64,000 nt of DNA from positions 372,001 through 436,000 of the forward strand of contig NZ_CP157484.1 of the NCBI RefSeq assembly GCF_045348435.1, read 5' to 3'. Of this stretch, positions 15,618 through 24,857 are shown piece by piece. The notes below the pieces were generated by a model that searched no databases, had not been told where the DNA came from, and worked only from the letters and a program-made list of their open reading frames with translations. The stretch is from Alsobacter sp045348435 (GTDB taxonomy: Bacteria; Pseudomonadota; Alphaproteobacteria; Rhizobiales; Beijerinckiaceae). The position numbers were made by a program, and so were the translations under genes. Position 1 is the first letter of the stretch, and every line of letters begins with the position of its first letter.

Positions 15618-16379
15618 GTGGCGTTCGGGCCGGCGCTCATCGCCGTCCTGGCCGGCTCGGTGCTGGTCACGTCGTTCCTGTCCGGCATCTTCGGGATGGC
15701 GGGCGGGATGATCCTGCTCGGCGTGCTGCTGCTCGTCCTGGACGTCGCGCCCGCGATGGTGCTGTTCGGCACGACCCAGATGGCCTCCAACGGCTGGCGC
15801 GCCTTCCTGTGGCGCCGCTTCGTGCAGTGGCCGATCTTCGCCGGCTACCTGATCGGCTCGGTCGCGGCCTTCGCGCTGATGAAGGTCATCGCCTTCGTGC
15901 CCGACAAGGCGACGATCTATCTGGGGCTGGGTCTGCTGCCCTTCCTGGCCGACATGCTGCCGCACAGCCTGCGGCTCGACATCACGCGGCGCGGCGCGCC
16001 GGTCTATTGCGGCGCGATCATCATGGTGTTGCAACTGCTGGCGGGCGCGGCCGGCAACGTGCTGGACATCTTTTTCCAGAACAGCACGCTGGACCGCAAG
16101 ACCATCGTGGCCACCAAGGCGGCCACCCAGATGGTGGCGCACCTGCTGCGGGTCGCCTATTTCGGCTCCTTCGCCCATCTGATGGACGAGAGCCTGCCCT
16201 GGTGGATCTACGTCGGCGCGGTGCTGACCGCCTTCGCAGGCACCTCGATGGCCGCCTTCGTGCTGCACCGGATGAGCGACGCGGGTTTCCGGCGTTGGAG
16301 CCGGATCATCATCCGCTCCGTCAGCCTCACTTACGTCGCGCGCGGGCTCTGGCTGCTGGTTACTGGCTCGCCCACATGA
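15618..16379 (+). CDS. Sulfite exporter TauE/SafE family permease
   Basis: A 253-residue integral membrane protein with about seven to eight hydrophobic helices. The N-terminal TauE/SafE signature is FLSGIFGMAGGMILLGVLLLVL and the second-repeat region includes YCGAIIMVLQLLAGAAGNVLDIFF. Family members export sulfite, sulfoacetate or related organosulfonates, but the substrate here is not determined. The GTG start is three bases after the lysK stop, without a good ribosome binding site, which suggests translational coupling. The 3' end overlaps the convergent S24 repressor gene by 20 bases. Confidence 0.85.
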   Translation: MAFGPALIAVLAGSVLVTSFLSGIFGMAGGMILLGVLLLVLDVAPAMVLFGTTQMASNGWRAFLWRRFVQWPIFAGYLIGSVAAFALMKVIAFVPDKATIYLGLGLLPFLADMLPHSLRLDITRRGAPVYCGAIIMVLQLLAGAAGNVLDIFFQNSTLDRKTIVATKAATQMVAHLLRVAYFGSFAHLMDESLPWWIYVGAVLTAFAGTSMAAFVLHRMSDAGFRRWSRIIIRSVSLTYVARGLWLLVTGSPT

Positions 16380-17001
16380 TGCGCGCCATCCAGACGATGT
16401 CGGAGGCCTGCACCACGCGCTCGGCGTGATCGGGATTGAGCGAGGCGAGCTCGACCGACTTGGCGGTCTTGCGCTTCAGCTCCTTCACCATCACCTCGCC
16501 GCCGGTGGTCTTCACCACCACCCGGTCTCCCCGCCGCACCGACGCCGTGGGCGAGCAGATGATGACGTCGCCGTCGCGGTAGAGCGGCAGCATCGAGTCG
16601 CCCGTCACCTCGAGCGCATAGACGTTGCCTTCCGGCAGGTCGGGGAAATCCACCTCGTCCCAGCCTTCGCCGACCGGGAAGCCCCCGTCGTCGAAGAAGC
16701 CGCCGGCTCCGGCCTGGGCGAAGCCCAGCAACGGCAGCGAGCGGCTCTTGTAGTGCGCCTCCTTGGGGATAATCAGCGCCATGAACTCGTCGAGGCTGGC
16801 GTTGGTGGCGTCCAGCACCTTGGCGATGGACTCCGTGGAGGGCCATCGGTCGCGCCCGTCGGGCGAGGTCCGCTTGGATTTGTTGAAGGTGGTGGGGTCG
16901 AGGCCGGCTTTCCTGGCGAGGCCCGAGGCCGACAGGTCGTACTTGGCCGCGAGCGCGTCGATGGCGCCCCAGACCTGCGAATGAGAAAGCCGAGTGGTCA
17001 T
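16360..17001 (-). CDS. S24 family LexA-like transcriptional repressor
   Basis: A 213-residue protein with an N-terminal helix-turn-helix (about 8-75; LSASGLARKAGLDPTTFNKS) and a C-terminal S24 autopeptidase domain. The Ser nucleophile is Ser136 in ALEVTGDSMLPL, the Lys of the dyad is Lys173 (EVMVKELKR), and a candidate Ala-Gly self-cleavage bond lies in FAQAGAGG (97-100). This is the architecture of phage CI and LexA-like repressors that self-cleave under RecA activation. No phage genes are nearby, so it may be a chromosomal stress repressor. It is divergent from DUF952-pyrD, and the 156-base region between them is the natural place for its operator. Confidence 0.88.
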   Translation of the reverse strand: MTTRLSHSQVWGAIDALAAKYDLSASGLARKAGLDPTTFNKSKRTSPDGRDRWPSTESIAKVLDATNASLDEFMALIIPKEAHYKSRSLPLLGFAQAGAGGFFDDGGFPVGEGWDEVDFPDLPEGNVYALEVTGDSMLPLYRDGDVIICSPTASVRRGDRVVVKTTGGEVMVKELKRKTAKSVELASLNPDHAERVVQASDIVWMARIMWASQ

Positions 17002-17157
17002 GGGATCGGTCCCGCAAGGCGAGGAGGATCATCGTCCGTGCATATGGAATTAATCCCACCGAATGCCGAATGCAATCATCCTGTAGGGGGATGCAGGCCA
17101 GAAACGTTGATCGGATCGACCGCCCCCCGTAAGACCGCGACAAACGAGGGGATCGAG

Positions 17158-17499
17158 ATGCTCATTTACAAGATCGTGCCCGCCCCGCTCTGGCGGGCCG
17201 CCGAGGCCGCCGGCGCTTTCGCGGGCGCGCCGGTCGATCTCGCCGACGGCTACATCCATTTCTCCACCGCCGCGCAGGCGCGCGAGACGGCGCGCAAGCA
17301 CTTCGCCGGCCAGCCGGACCTGCTGATCGTCGCCTTCGAGGCGGACGATCTCGGCGCGGCCTTGAAATGGGAGCCCTCGCGCGGCGGCGATCTCTTCCCG
17401 CATCTTTATGCGCCGGCCCCGACCGCGGCCGCCCGGTCCGTCGATCCCCTGCCGATCGGGTCGGACGGCGCGCACCACTTTCCGGAGCATGTCCGGTGA
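17158..17499 (+). CDS. DUF952 domain-containing protein
   Basis: A 113-residue protein of the DUF952 family. IYKIVPAPLWRAA opens the domain, DGYIHFSTAAQARETARKHFAGQ is its core with a conserved His, and FPHLYAP is near the C-terminus. The fold resembles ADP-ribosyltransferase-type families, but the function is unknown. A GAGGGG ribosome binding site precedes the ATG. The stop codon overlaps the pyrD GTG start (GTGA), so the two are translationally coupled, an arrangement repeated in many Hyphomicrobiales. Confidence 0.88.
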   Translation: MLIYKIVPAPLWRAAEAAGAFAGAPVDLADGYIHFSTAAQARETARKHFAGQPDLLIVAFEADDLGAALKWEPSRGGDLFPHLYAPAPTAAARSVDPLPIGSDGAHHFPEHVR

Positions 17500-18626
17500 T
17501 CGCGCGCCTGCTGTCGTCCCGCCTCGCCGGCCCGCTCGGAGCCCTGGCGCTGCCGCTGCTCCAGAGGATGGACGCGGAGGCCGCCCATGGCCTCACCATT
17601 CGGGCGCTCGCGGCGCTGCCGCCCTGTCCCGCGCCGGTCCAGGACGCGCGGCTGGCCGTCGAGGCCTTCGGCCTGCGCTTTCCCAACCCGCTCGGCGTGG
17701 CCGCGGGCTTCGACAAGAACGCCGAGGTCCCGGACGCGATGCTGGGCCTGGGCTTCGGCTTCGCCGAGGTCGGCACGCTCACGCCGCGGCCGCAGTCCGG
17801 CAATCCACGGCCGCGCATCTTCCGGCTGATGGACGACGAGGGCGTCGTCAACCGCCTCGGCTTCAACAATCAGGGCCACGCCGCCGCGCTGGTCCGGCTG
17901 AAGGCGCGCGCCGGGCGTCCCGGCGTGCTCGGCGTCAATATCGGGGCCAACAAGGATGCGGTCGATCGGGCCGCCGATTACGTCGCCGGGATCGAGGCCT
18001 TCGCCGAGGTGGCGACCTACTTCACCGTCAACGTCTCGTCGCCCAACACCCCCGGCCTGCGCGACCTGCAGCAGGAGAGCGCGCTGGACGACCTGCTCGC
18101 CCGGGTCCTCGACCGCCGCGACGGCCTCGCCCCCCGGGCGGGCCGCAAGCCGGTGCTGCTGAAGATCGCCCCGGACCTCGCCTTGAGCGATCTTGACTCC
18201 GTCGTGGCCGTGGCCCGCCGCCGGGGCGTGGACGGGCTCATCGTCTCCAACACCACCATCGGGCGTCCCTCGACCCTGCGGGACCGCCGGACGGCCGCCG
18301 AGCAGGGCGGCCTCTCCGGGCGGCCGTTGTTCCCGCTGTCGACCCGCATGCTCGCCGAAGCCTACCAGCGCGCGGAGGGCGCCTTCCCTCTCGTCGGCGT
18401 GGGCGGGGTCGACTCCGCCGCCGCCGCCTGGGCCAAGGTCGAGGCCGGGGCGACGCTGGTCCAGCTCTACTCCGCCCTGGTCTTCAAGGGTCCGGCGCTG
18501 GTCGGCGAGATCCTCGACGGCCTGCGCGACCGCCTCGCCGCCGAGCGGCTCGAAAGCCTGGCTTCCGTGGTGGGCCGGGGCGCGGCCGAGGCCGTCCGCC
18601 GTCCCGTGGAGGGCCTGCCGGCCTGA
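17496..18626 (+). CDS. pyrD: Dihydroorotate dehydrogenase (quinone), class 2
   Basis: A 376-residue class 2 dihydroorotate dehydrogenase. It oxidises dihydroorotate to orotate in pyrimidine synthesis and passes electrons to quinone at the inner membrane. The N-terminal amphipathic helices (LLQRMDAEAAHGLTIRALAAL) precede GVAAGFDKNAE, NRLGFNNQGH and TVNVSSPNTPGLRDLQ; Ser in the last segment is the class 2 catalytic base. The FMN phosphate-binding GVGGVDS lies near 305. The GTG start overlaps the DUF952 stop. The C-terminal tail after about 350 is slightly longer than usual. Confidence 0.95.
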   Translation: MIARLLSSRLAGPLGALALPLLQRMDAEAAHGLTIRALAALPPCPAPVQDARLAVEAFGLRFPNPLGVAAGFDKNAEVPDAMLGLGFGFAEVGTLTPRPQSGNPRPRIFRLMDDEGVVNRLGFNNQGHAAALVRLKARAGRPGVLGVNIGANKDAVDRAADYVAGIEAFAEVATYFTVNVSSPNTPGLRDLQQESALDDLLARVLDRRDGLAPRAGRKPVLLKIAPDLALSDLDSVVAVARRRGVDGLIVSNTTIGRPSTLRDRRTAAEQGGLSGRPLFPLSTRMLAEAYQRAEGAFPLVGVGGVDSAAAAWAKVEAGATLVQLYSALVFKGPALVGEILDGLRDRLAAERLESLASVVGRGAAEAVRRPVEGLPA

Positions 18627-18670
18627 GGGCGCGCCTCGCCGGATCGGGCCGGGCGACCTATGTAATCGGC

Positions 18671-19747
18671 ATGCGCCCCTCGGATCTCCTGACGCTCACG
18701 CCGTCCGGCCTCTATTGCCCCCAGGCCGATGTCCATATCGATCCCGTCCGCCCGGTGGCTCGCGCGCTGATCACGCACGGCCATTCGGACCATGCGCGGG
18801 CGGGCCACGGCCGGGTGCTGGCGACCCCGGAGACGCTCGGCATCATGGCGGTGCGCTACGGCCCCGACTTCGCCGACGCCACGCAGGCGGCGAGGCTCGG
18901 CGAGCGCATCGACCTGAACGGCGTCGGCGTGACCTATCACCCCGCGGGCCATGTGCTCGGCTCCGCCCAGATCGCGCTCGAATGCGGCGGGCTGCGCATC
19001 GTGGTCTCGGGCGACTACAAGCGCGCGCCAGATCCCACCTGCGCCCCTTTCGAGGTCGTGCCCTGCGACGTCTTCATCACCGAGGCGACCTTCGGCCTGC
19101 CCGTGTTCCGGCATCCGGACACGCGCGACGAGGTCGGCAAGCTCCTCGCCTCCGTGCGGCTGTTTCCCGAGCGCGCCCACATCGTCGGCGCCTATGCGCT
19201 CGGGAAGGCCCAGCGCCTGATGGCGCTGATCCGCGAGGCCGGCTACGACGAGCCCATCTACGTCCACGGCGCCATGGAGCGCCTCACGGAATTCTATATC
19301 GCGCACGGCGTGCCGCTGGGCGAGGTCCGCAAGGTGCAGGCGGCGGACCGGCCCAAGCTCGGCGGCGCCATCGTGATCTGCCCTCCGAGCGCCACCCAGG
19401 ACCTCTGGGCGCGCAAGTTCCCGGATCCCGTCACGGCCTTCGCGTCCGGCTGGATGCGCGTGCGGGCGAGGGCCCGCCAGAAGGGCGTGGAGCTGCCCCT
19501 CGTGGTGTCCGACCACTCCGACTGGGACGACCTCTGCCGCACCATCCTGGAGACCGGCGCGTCGGAGGTGTGGGTCACCCACGGCCAGGAGGACGCGCTC
19601 GTCCACTGGTGCGTGACGCGCGGCGTCCGGGCCAAGCCGCTGCACATGCTGGGCTATGGGGACGAGGGCGAAGTGGAGCCCGAGACACTGCCGGGCGAGA
19701 CGCTGCCGGGCGAGACGCCCTTGGCGGCCGCGGAGGCGTCCTCGTGA
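18671..19747 (+). CDS. Ligase-associated DNA exonuclease (metallo-beta-lactamase/beta-CASP type)
   Basis: A 358-residue nuclease of the ligase-associated exonuclease family, related to CPSF/SNM1 proteins. Metal ligands are visible in ALITHGHSDHARAGHG (the HxHxDH motif, about 35-40), AGHVLGSAQI and VVSGDYK. EATFG and VSDHSDW (about 280) belong to the beta-CASP-like region. It should remove nucleotides from DNA ends in a repair pathway. Its stop overlaps the GTG of the following DNA ligase, so the two are coupled. A small in-frame duplication near the C-terminus (ETLPGETLPGET, at nucleotides 19681-19711) is low-complexity and probably harmless. Confidence 0.92.
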   Translation: MRPSDLLTLTPSGLYCPQADVHIDPVRPVARALITHGHSDHARAGHGRVLATPETLGIMAVRYGPDFADATQAARLGERIDLNGVGVTYHPAGHVLGSAQIALECGGLRIVVSGDYKRAPDPTCAPFEVVPCDVFITEATFGLPVFRHPDTRDEVGKLLASVRLFPERAHIVGAYALGKAQRLMALIREAGYDEPIYVHGAMERLTEFYIAHGVPLGEVRKVQAADRPKLGGAIVICPPSATQDLWARKFPDPVTAFASGWMRVRARARQKGVELPLVVSDHSDWDDLCRTILETGASEVWVTHGQEDALVHWCVTRGVRAKPLHMLGYGDEGEVEPETLPGETLPGETPLAAAEASS

Positions 19748-21474
19748 ACAGATTCGCCGCCCTGCTCGATCGTCTCGCCTACGAGCCCGGCCGCAACAAC
19801 AAGCTGCGGATGATGACGGATTATTTCCGCACCACGCCCGACCCGGAGCGGGGTTTCGCGCTGGCCGCGCTGTCGGGCGGGCTCTCCTTCGCCAACGCCA
19901 AGCCGGGCCTCATCCGGGCCCTCATCGCCGAGCGCACCGACCCGGTGCTGTTCGGGCTGAGCTACGACTATGTGGGCGACCTCTCCGAGACCGTGGCGCT
20001 GCTCTGGCCGTCGCCCGGCGAGAGCCATCGCCAGACCGGCGGCGGCGAGATCGACGCGCTCGACCGCGAGGACGGCGTCCGCCTGGCGATCGGCCATAAC
20101 CGGCCGCCGCCCTCGCTCGCCGAGGTGATCGAGGCCCTCCAGGCGAGCCACCGGACCGATCTGCCCGGCCTGCTCACACGCTGGCTGGACGGCCTGGACG
20201 AGACGGGCCGCTGGGCGCTGCTGAAGCTCATCACCGGCAGCCTGCGCATCGGCGTCTCGGCCAGGTTGGCCAAGAGCGCCGTCGCCGCCCTGGGGACTCT
20301 CGAGCCCAACGACATCGAGGAGGTCTGGCACGGGCTGGAGCCGCCCTATGAGCCGCTCTTCGCCTGGGCCGAGGGACTGGCGCCGCGTCCCGAAGCCACC
20401 GATCCGGCCCCCTTCCGCCCGCCGATGCTGGCGCATCCCCTCGACGATTCCGACTTCGACAGCCTGGACCCGGCCGAGATGACGGCCGAATGGAAATGGG
20501 ACGGCATCCGGGTGCAGGCGGTCGGCGGCGTGCGCCCCGACGGGCGCCGGGTCCAGCGGCTCTATTCGCGCACCGGCGAGGACATCTCCCGGAGCTTTCC
20601 GGACCTCGTCGAGGCCATCGACTTCGACGGCGCCATCGACGGCGAGTTGCTGATCCTGCGCGAGGGGCGGGTGCAGACCTTCAACGTGCTGCAGCAGCGG
20701 CTCAACCGCCAGAGCGTCTCGCCCCGGATGCTGGTGGAGTTCCCCGCCCATGTCCGGGCCTACGACCTCCTGACCCATGCGGGCGAGGACCTGCGGCCCC
20801 TGCCGTTCTGCGACCGCCGCGAGCGCCTGCAGGGCGTCCTGGAGGGGTTGGGCAATCCGCGCTTCGACATCTCGCCCCTGATCCGCTTCGCGAGCTGGGA
20901 CGAGTTGGCGGCCGCCCGCGCCGATCCGGCCAACGCCGGGGCGGGGGTCGACGCCGCGGCCGTCGAGGGCTGCATGATCAAGCGCGCCGACAGCCCCTAT
21001 GTGCCGGGCCGCCCGAAAGGGCTCTGGTACAAGTGGAAGCACGACCCGCACGTGGTCGACGCCGTGCTGATGTACGCCCAGCGCGGCCACGGCAAGCGCT
21101 CGTCCTTCTACTCGGACTTCACCTTCGGGGTCTGGCGCGAGGGCGCGTCGGGCGACGAGCTCGTGCCGGTCGGCAAGGCCTATTTCGGCTTCACCGACGC
21201 CGAGCTGGCCGAACTGGACCGTTTCGTCCGCCGCAACACGCTGAACCGCTTCGGCCCGGTGCGCGAGGTCACGCACGAGCCCGACCGGGGCCTCGTGCTG
21301 GAGATCGCCTTCGAGGGCCTGAACCGCTCGACGCGGCACAAGTCCGGCGTAGCGATGCGCTTTCCGCGCGTGTCGCGCATCCGCTGGGACAAGCCGCCCG
21401 CCGAGGCCGACCGCATCGAGGCGCTGGAGAAGCTGATCCGCGCCGGCGAGGCCCCCGGCGCGCCGCCGGAGTGA
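19744..21474 (+). CDS. ATP-dependent DNA ligase, cisplatin/damage-response type
   Basis: A 576-residue ATP-dependent DNA ligase. The N-terminal DNA-binding domain begins MNRFAALLDRLAYEPGRNNKL. Motif I is AEWKWDGIRVQ, with Lys251 as the adenylated nucleophile. Motif III and nearby residues are RLYSRTGEDIS and FDGAIDGELLI, motif IV includes EGCMIKRADSPY, and motif V is WYKWKHDP. An OB-fold closes the protein. It seals nicks in a repair complex with the upstream exonuclease and, in most genomes, with an Lhr-type helicase and a phosphoesterase that here lie 5.6 kb downstream. The GTG start gives a GTGA overlap with the exonuclease stop. Confidence 0.94.
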   Translation: MNRFAALLDRLAYEPGRNNKLRMMTDYFRTTPDPERGFALAALSGGLSFANAKPGLIRALIAERTDPVLFGLSYDYVGDLSETVALLWPSPGESHRQTGGGEIDALDREDGVRLAIGHNRPPPSLAEVIEALQASHRTDLPGLLTRWLDGLDETGRWALLKLITGSLRIGVSARLAKSAVAALGTLEPNDIEEVWHGLEPPYEPLFAWAEGLAPRPEATDPAPFRPPMLAHPLDDSDFDSLDPAEMTAEWKWDGIRVQAVGGVRPDGRRVQRLYSRTGEDISRSFPDLVEAIDFDGAIDGELLILREGRVQTFNVLQQRLNRQSVSPRMLVEFPAHVRAYDLLTHAGEDLRPLPFCDRRERLQGVLEGLGNPRFDISPLIRFASWDELAAARADPANAGAGVDAAAVEGCMIKRADSPYVPGRPKGLWYKWKHDPHVVDAVLMYAQRGHGKRSSFYSDFTFGVWREGASGDELVPVGKAYFGFTDAELAELDRFVRRNTLNRFGPVREVTHEPDRGLVLEIAFEGLNRSTRHKSGVAMRFPRVSRIRWDKPPAEADRIEALEKLIRAGEAPGAPPE

Positions 21475-21489
21475 CGCGCCCGCCGCGCC

Positions 21490-22875
21490 TCAGAGCATGT
21501 CGTCGTGGAGCGGGCGCGGGACTTGCGGCGAGCGGCGCGTGAGCAGGCTCGCGGCCGCGCCGGCCGCCAGCCCGATCGCGCATGCGCAGAGTCCGGCCGC
21601 GGCGTCGCCCAGCCCCTCCGGCCCGAGCCGTCCGCCGACGAGCGCCAGCGACGCAGCGAGGCCGACGCAAAGCGACGCGATGGCGCCGGCGGCGTTGGCC
21701 CGGTCCCATCCGGCCCCGAGCAGGACCGGCGGCAGCAGCGCCCCCACCAGGATCGCCGAGGCCGGCCCGGCCTGCGCCGCCGCGACGCCCGGCGCGAAGG
21801 CGGCCGCGACGCCGGCCGCCGCCACGATGGCGAGGCACGCCAGCCGGATCTGGGCGAAGCGCAGGGACGCCGGCGTGCGGCGCCGGTCGACGCGGGCGCG
21901 CAGGTCGAAGGCCAGCGCCTGCCCGGCGGCCAGCAGGAACGCCCCGGCCGCCGCCATGGCGACCGCCGCCGCGAACACGTCGGCCGCGATGGCCGGGAAC
22001 AGGCCGTCGGCCGGCGTCGCCGCGGGCGAGACCGCATAGGCGAGCGCGCCGGTCAGCACCGCCGCCCACAGCAGCGCGATGCGGCAGTCCTCGGTCTTCT
22101 CGACGCCGGGCCAGATCGTCTGCGACGCCGGGGAGGCCAGCGCGGCGAGCGCTCCGGCGACGCCCAGCGCCAGGCCGTTCGGCCCCATCAGCGGCGAAAG
22201 CGCCGCCGCGAACCGCTCCGGCGAGGCGGCCGGGCGGCCGAACCACAGCATGGCGGCCGCCCCCAGGGCCGCGAGCCCGAGCGCCACGGCGGCGCGCGTC
22301 TGGCCGCGCGCTCCGCCGGGCAGCGTCATGCACCCGACCACGGCGGCCACGAGGGCGGCGGCCTGCGGGCCGCCCATCCCGAACACGCGCGAGACGACGC
22401 CCGCGGCTGCGGCCAGCGCCGCCGTCCCGAGCCCGAACGACCCCGCGCCGACCACCACGGCGGCGAGCGCCCGGGCGAGGGGGCTGGCGAAACGCGTCCC
22501 GATGAAGCTTGCCCAGGTCGGCGCGCCGGAGCGGCGCAGCGCCGGCGCCAGCAGGAAGGCGGCCAGCAGCAGCCCCGCCGCGGCGGCGACCGGCGATTGC
22601 CCCGGAAACGCCCAGGGCCACGTCGCCGCCGTCGCCAGGCTCGCGCCCGCCGCCGGCAGCGTCCGCCCCTGCGTCAGGAAGGCCGGCAGACGCATCGTCC
22701 CGGAGGCCAGGCCCGCCGCGACGGCCAGGCCGAGCGTGATCCCCACGGCCGCCATCCCGAGCGCCCGGCCCGGCGCCCCCAGGCGCTCGGTCACCGCGAT
22801 AGCGGCGGCCGTCAGCGCGACCACCACCATCGACAGGCTGGCGAACCGGATGAAATCGATCCGGGAGCTCATCAT
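21490..22875 (-). CDS. Sodium/solute symporter-like membrane protein (ActP-like, divergent)
   Basis: A 461-residue, very Ala/Gly-rich membrane protein with about 12-13 hydrophobic helices. Helix spacing and segments such as APTWASFIGTRFASPLARALAAVVV and SPASQTIWPGVEKTEDCRIA recall the sodium:solute symporter family, especially acetate/propionate permeases of the ActP group, but the usual sodium-site signature is weak. The protein is shorter than the typical 520-550 residues. The substrate is unknown. It is divergent from a LuxR-type response regulator, an arrangement seen for regulated acetate permeases, so the regulator may control it. An alternative is a degenerate SSS-fold protein with a sensing role. 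Confidence 0.6.
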   Translation of the reverse strand: MMSSRIDFIRFASLSMVVVALTAAAIAVTERLGAPGRALGMAAVGITLGLAVAAGLASGTMRLPAFLTQGRTLPAAGASLATAATWPWAFPGQSPVAAAAGLLLAAFLLAPALRRSGAPTWASFIGTRFASPLARALAAVVVGAGSFGLGTAALAAAAGVVSRVFGMGGPQAAALVAAVVGCMTLPGGARGQTRAAVALGLAALGAAAMLWFGRPAASPERFAAALSPLMGPNGLALGVAGALAALASPASQTIWPGVEKTEDCRIALLWAAVLTGALAYAVSPAATPADGLFPAIAADVFAAAVAMAAAGAFLLAAGQALAFDLRARVDRRRTPASLRFAQIRLACLAIVAAAGVAAAFAPGVAAAQAGPASAILVGALLPPVLLGAGWDRANAAGAIASLCVGLAASLALVGGRLGPEGLGDAAAGLCACAIGLAAGAAASLLTRRSPQVPRPLHDDML

Positions 22876-23095
22876 CCGCGAGAATCCTGCTCGTCAAACA
22901 CGCATTGCATGGCCGCCGCCATCGCCACGGCGCACGATGCGGGCGGCGGGTGCGCGTGACAAGCCCCCCGGGCGGTTGCATCCGCAATACCCGCTATGCC
23001 GAAATACTTGCTCCGGCTGCGAAATTCACGGAAGGTCGTCAACCGGACATAACAAATTGGTCAGCGCCCGGAACGGGCGATCGCGGGAGGGGATT

Positions 23096-23761
23096 GTGAG
23101 CGCATCGGCACAGACACGCATCATGATCGCGGACGACCATCCGCTCGTGCGCGGCGCGCTCAGGACCGCCGTGGCGGGGGTCGAGCCCGAGGCCGAGATC
23201 CTCGAGGCCGGCACCTTCGAGGAGGTCACCGACAGCCTCGGCCGCGGCATGGACCTCGACCTCGTCCTGCTCGACCTGACGATGCCGGGCGTCCAGGGCT
23301 TCTCCGGCCTGATGTATCTGCGCGCCCAGCACCCCGGGACCCCGGTCGTGGTGGTGTCCGGCAACGAGGACCGGGGCGTCATCCGCCGCTGCATCGAGTT
23401 CGGCGCCTCGGGCTTCATTCCCAAGACGGTCGACGTGGAGACCATGCGGGCGGCGATCCGCGCCGTGCTGGACGGCGGCGACTACACGCCGCCCGACGTC
23501 GACATGTCCGCCCCGATGGACCGGGAGACCAGCGACCTGGTCAAGCGCCTCGGCAGCCTCACGCCCCAGCAGGTGCGGGTGCTGATGATGCTGTCGGAGG
23601 GGCTGCTCAACAAGCAGATCGCCTATGAGCTCAGCGTGTCGGAGGCGACCGTCAAGGCGCATGTCTCCGCCATCCTGCAGAAGCTCGGCGTCGAAAGCCG
23701 CACCCAGGCGGTGATCGCCGCCTCCCGGATTGCGGCGGGCCAGCCGGCCACGGTGGACTGA
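23096..23761 (+). CDS. NarL/FixJ family response regulator, LuxR-type
   Basis: A 221-residue two-domain response regulator. The receiver domain has the acidic pair in MIADDHPLVRGAL, the phosphorylated Asp in LDLVLLDLTMPGV and the conserved Lys in GFIPKTV. The C-terminal LuxR helix-turn-helix is LTPQQVRVLMMLSEGLLNKQIAYELSVSEATVKAHVSAIL. The GTG start is preceded by GGGAGG. No kinase is adjacent. The neighbouring divergent SSS-like permease and the remote SSF-hybrid kinase at 45815-49348 make a CbrA- or acetate-type signalling pair plausible but unproven. Similar regulators control acetate or alcohol utilisation. Confidence 0.9.
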   Translation: MSASAQTRIMIADDHPLVRGALRTAVAGVEPEAEILEAGTFEEVTDSLGRGMDLDLVLLDLTMPGVQGFSGLMYLRAQHPGTPVVVVSGNEDRGVIRRCIEFGASGFIPKTVDVETMRAAIRAVLDGGDYTPPDVDMSAPMDRETSDLVKRLGSLTPQQVRVLMMLSEGLLNKQIAYELSVSEATVKAHVSAILQKLGVESRTQAVIAASRIAAGQPATVD

Positions 23762-23768
23762 GGCGCCG

Positions 23769-24746
23769 TCAGGCCGCCTGCAGGAAGGCGTCCGCCCGCG
23801 CCAGGGCCTGCTCGGTCAGCGCGCCCGCAAAGCCGATGAACACATGCGCGCCGCCCGGCCACACGGCGAGCTCCGCCCGGTTGCCGGCCGCAAGCCAGCG
23901 CGACGCCATGAACAGCGTGTCGTCCAGCAGCGGGTCGCGCGTCCCCACCGTGAACAGCGCCGGCGGCAGCCCGGAAAGGTCGCCCTGCAGGGGCGAGACG
24001 TCCGGGTCGCGCACGTCGCCTTTCAGGCGCAGGAAGTTCTGCACGAACAGGAAGATGTCGCGGGTGTTGAGGATCAGCTTGGTCTCTCCCCACCGCCTCA
24101 CGCTGGGGGTCAGGGCGAGGTCGTAGCACCCGGCCGTCAAGTTCGCGGCCCGGAAGGGCGTCAGACCGTGCCGGTCGCGCAGCCGCATTAGCGTCACCGC
24201 CGCCAGATGCGCCCCGGCCGACTCGCCGCCGATGAGAAGCCTGTCCGTGCCGAAGCGCGCCTTGGCCTCGCGGACCAGCCACAACGCCGCCGCCTCGCAG
24301 TCGTCCGGCGCGGCCGGGTAGGGCGCCTCGGGCGCGAGCCGGTACTCGACGGAGACGCAGGCGAGCCCGCAGACGCGGGCCAGCCGCTCCAGCCGGTCGT
24401 CCTGCATGTCGGCCGTGCCGAACACCCAGCCCCCGCCATGGATGTGCAGGTAGACCCCCGAGGGCTCGGCCGGCGCGACGATGCGCAGCTCCAGCGGGCC
24501 GCCCGGCCCCTCGATCGCGATGGTCCGCGCCCATGCGCTGGCGGGCGGCACCGGGAAGGCGCCCAGCCCCTGCTTGCGGCGCTCGCGCACCACCGCCGGC
24601 GGCGCGGACCACTGGTCCGGCAGTCCGGCGAGCTTGGCCAGGATCTCGGCGTTGAGCGCCTGCGTTTCGGCGTCGACGCGGGCGGGATCGAAGGCTGCGG
24701 GGTCGACCAGCATGGCGGGGGCTCGGCTCCAGGACGGGGCCGCCAT
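23769..24746 (-). CDS. Alpha/beta hydrolase, hormone-sensitive lipase family esterase
   Basis: A 325-residue carboxylesterase-like hydrolase. The oxyanion-hole motif HGGGWVFG is near 105, the nucleophile elbow GGESAGAHLA near 175 contains the catalytic Ser, and RDPLLDD and GGAHVFIGF supply the Asp and His. It should hydrolyse short-chain acyl esters in the cytoplasm; the substrate is unknown. The ATG at 24746 was chosen over a longer in-frame reading to 24842 that would run into the divergent DUF6460 gene; an internal ATG at 24713 is also possible. It ends eight bases from the response regulator stop, convergently. Confidence 0.88.
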   Translation of the reverse strand: MAAPSWSRAPAMLVDPAAFDPARVDAETQALNAEILAKLAGLPDQWSAPPAVVRERRKQGLGAFPVPPASAWARTIAIEGPGGPLELRIVAPAEPSGVYLHIHGGGWVFGTADMQDDRLERLARVCGLACVSVEYRLAPEAPYPAAPDDCEAAALWLVREAKARFGTDRLLIGGESAGAHLAAVTLMRLRDRHGLTPFRAANLTAGCYDLALTPSVRRWGETKLILNTRDIFLFVQNFLRLKGDVRDPDVSPLQGDLSGLPPALFTVGTRDPLLDDTLFMASRWLAAGNRAELAVWPGGAHVFIGFAGALTEQALARADAFLQAA

Positions 24747-24857
24747 GAAACCGCGCCGGCGTCCCGCGGTCCAGTCCCGGCCGGCCCTGATTTCAGCCCG
24801 GATCGATGCTAAAGAGACGCCATGGAATCGCCCGGCGCGCACGGGCCGGAGGACAGC

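Noticed and set aside
13707..16268. 853-codon minus-strand frame over lysK and the TauE gene
   Set aside because: It lies opposite genes with clear catalytic motifs and has no recognisable domain; it is a compositional shadow.
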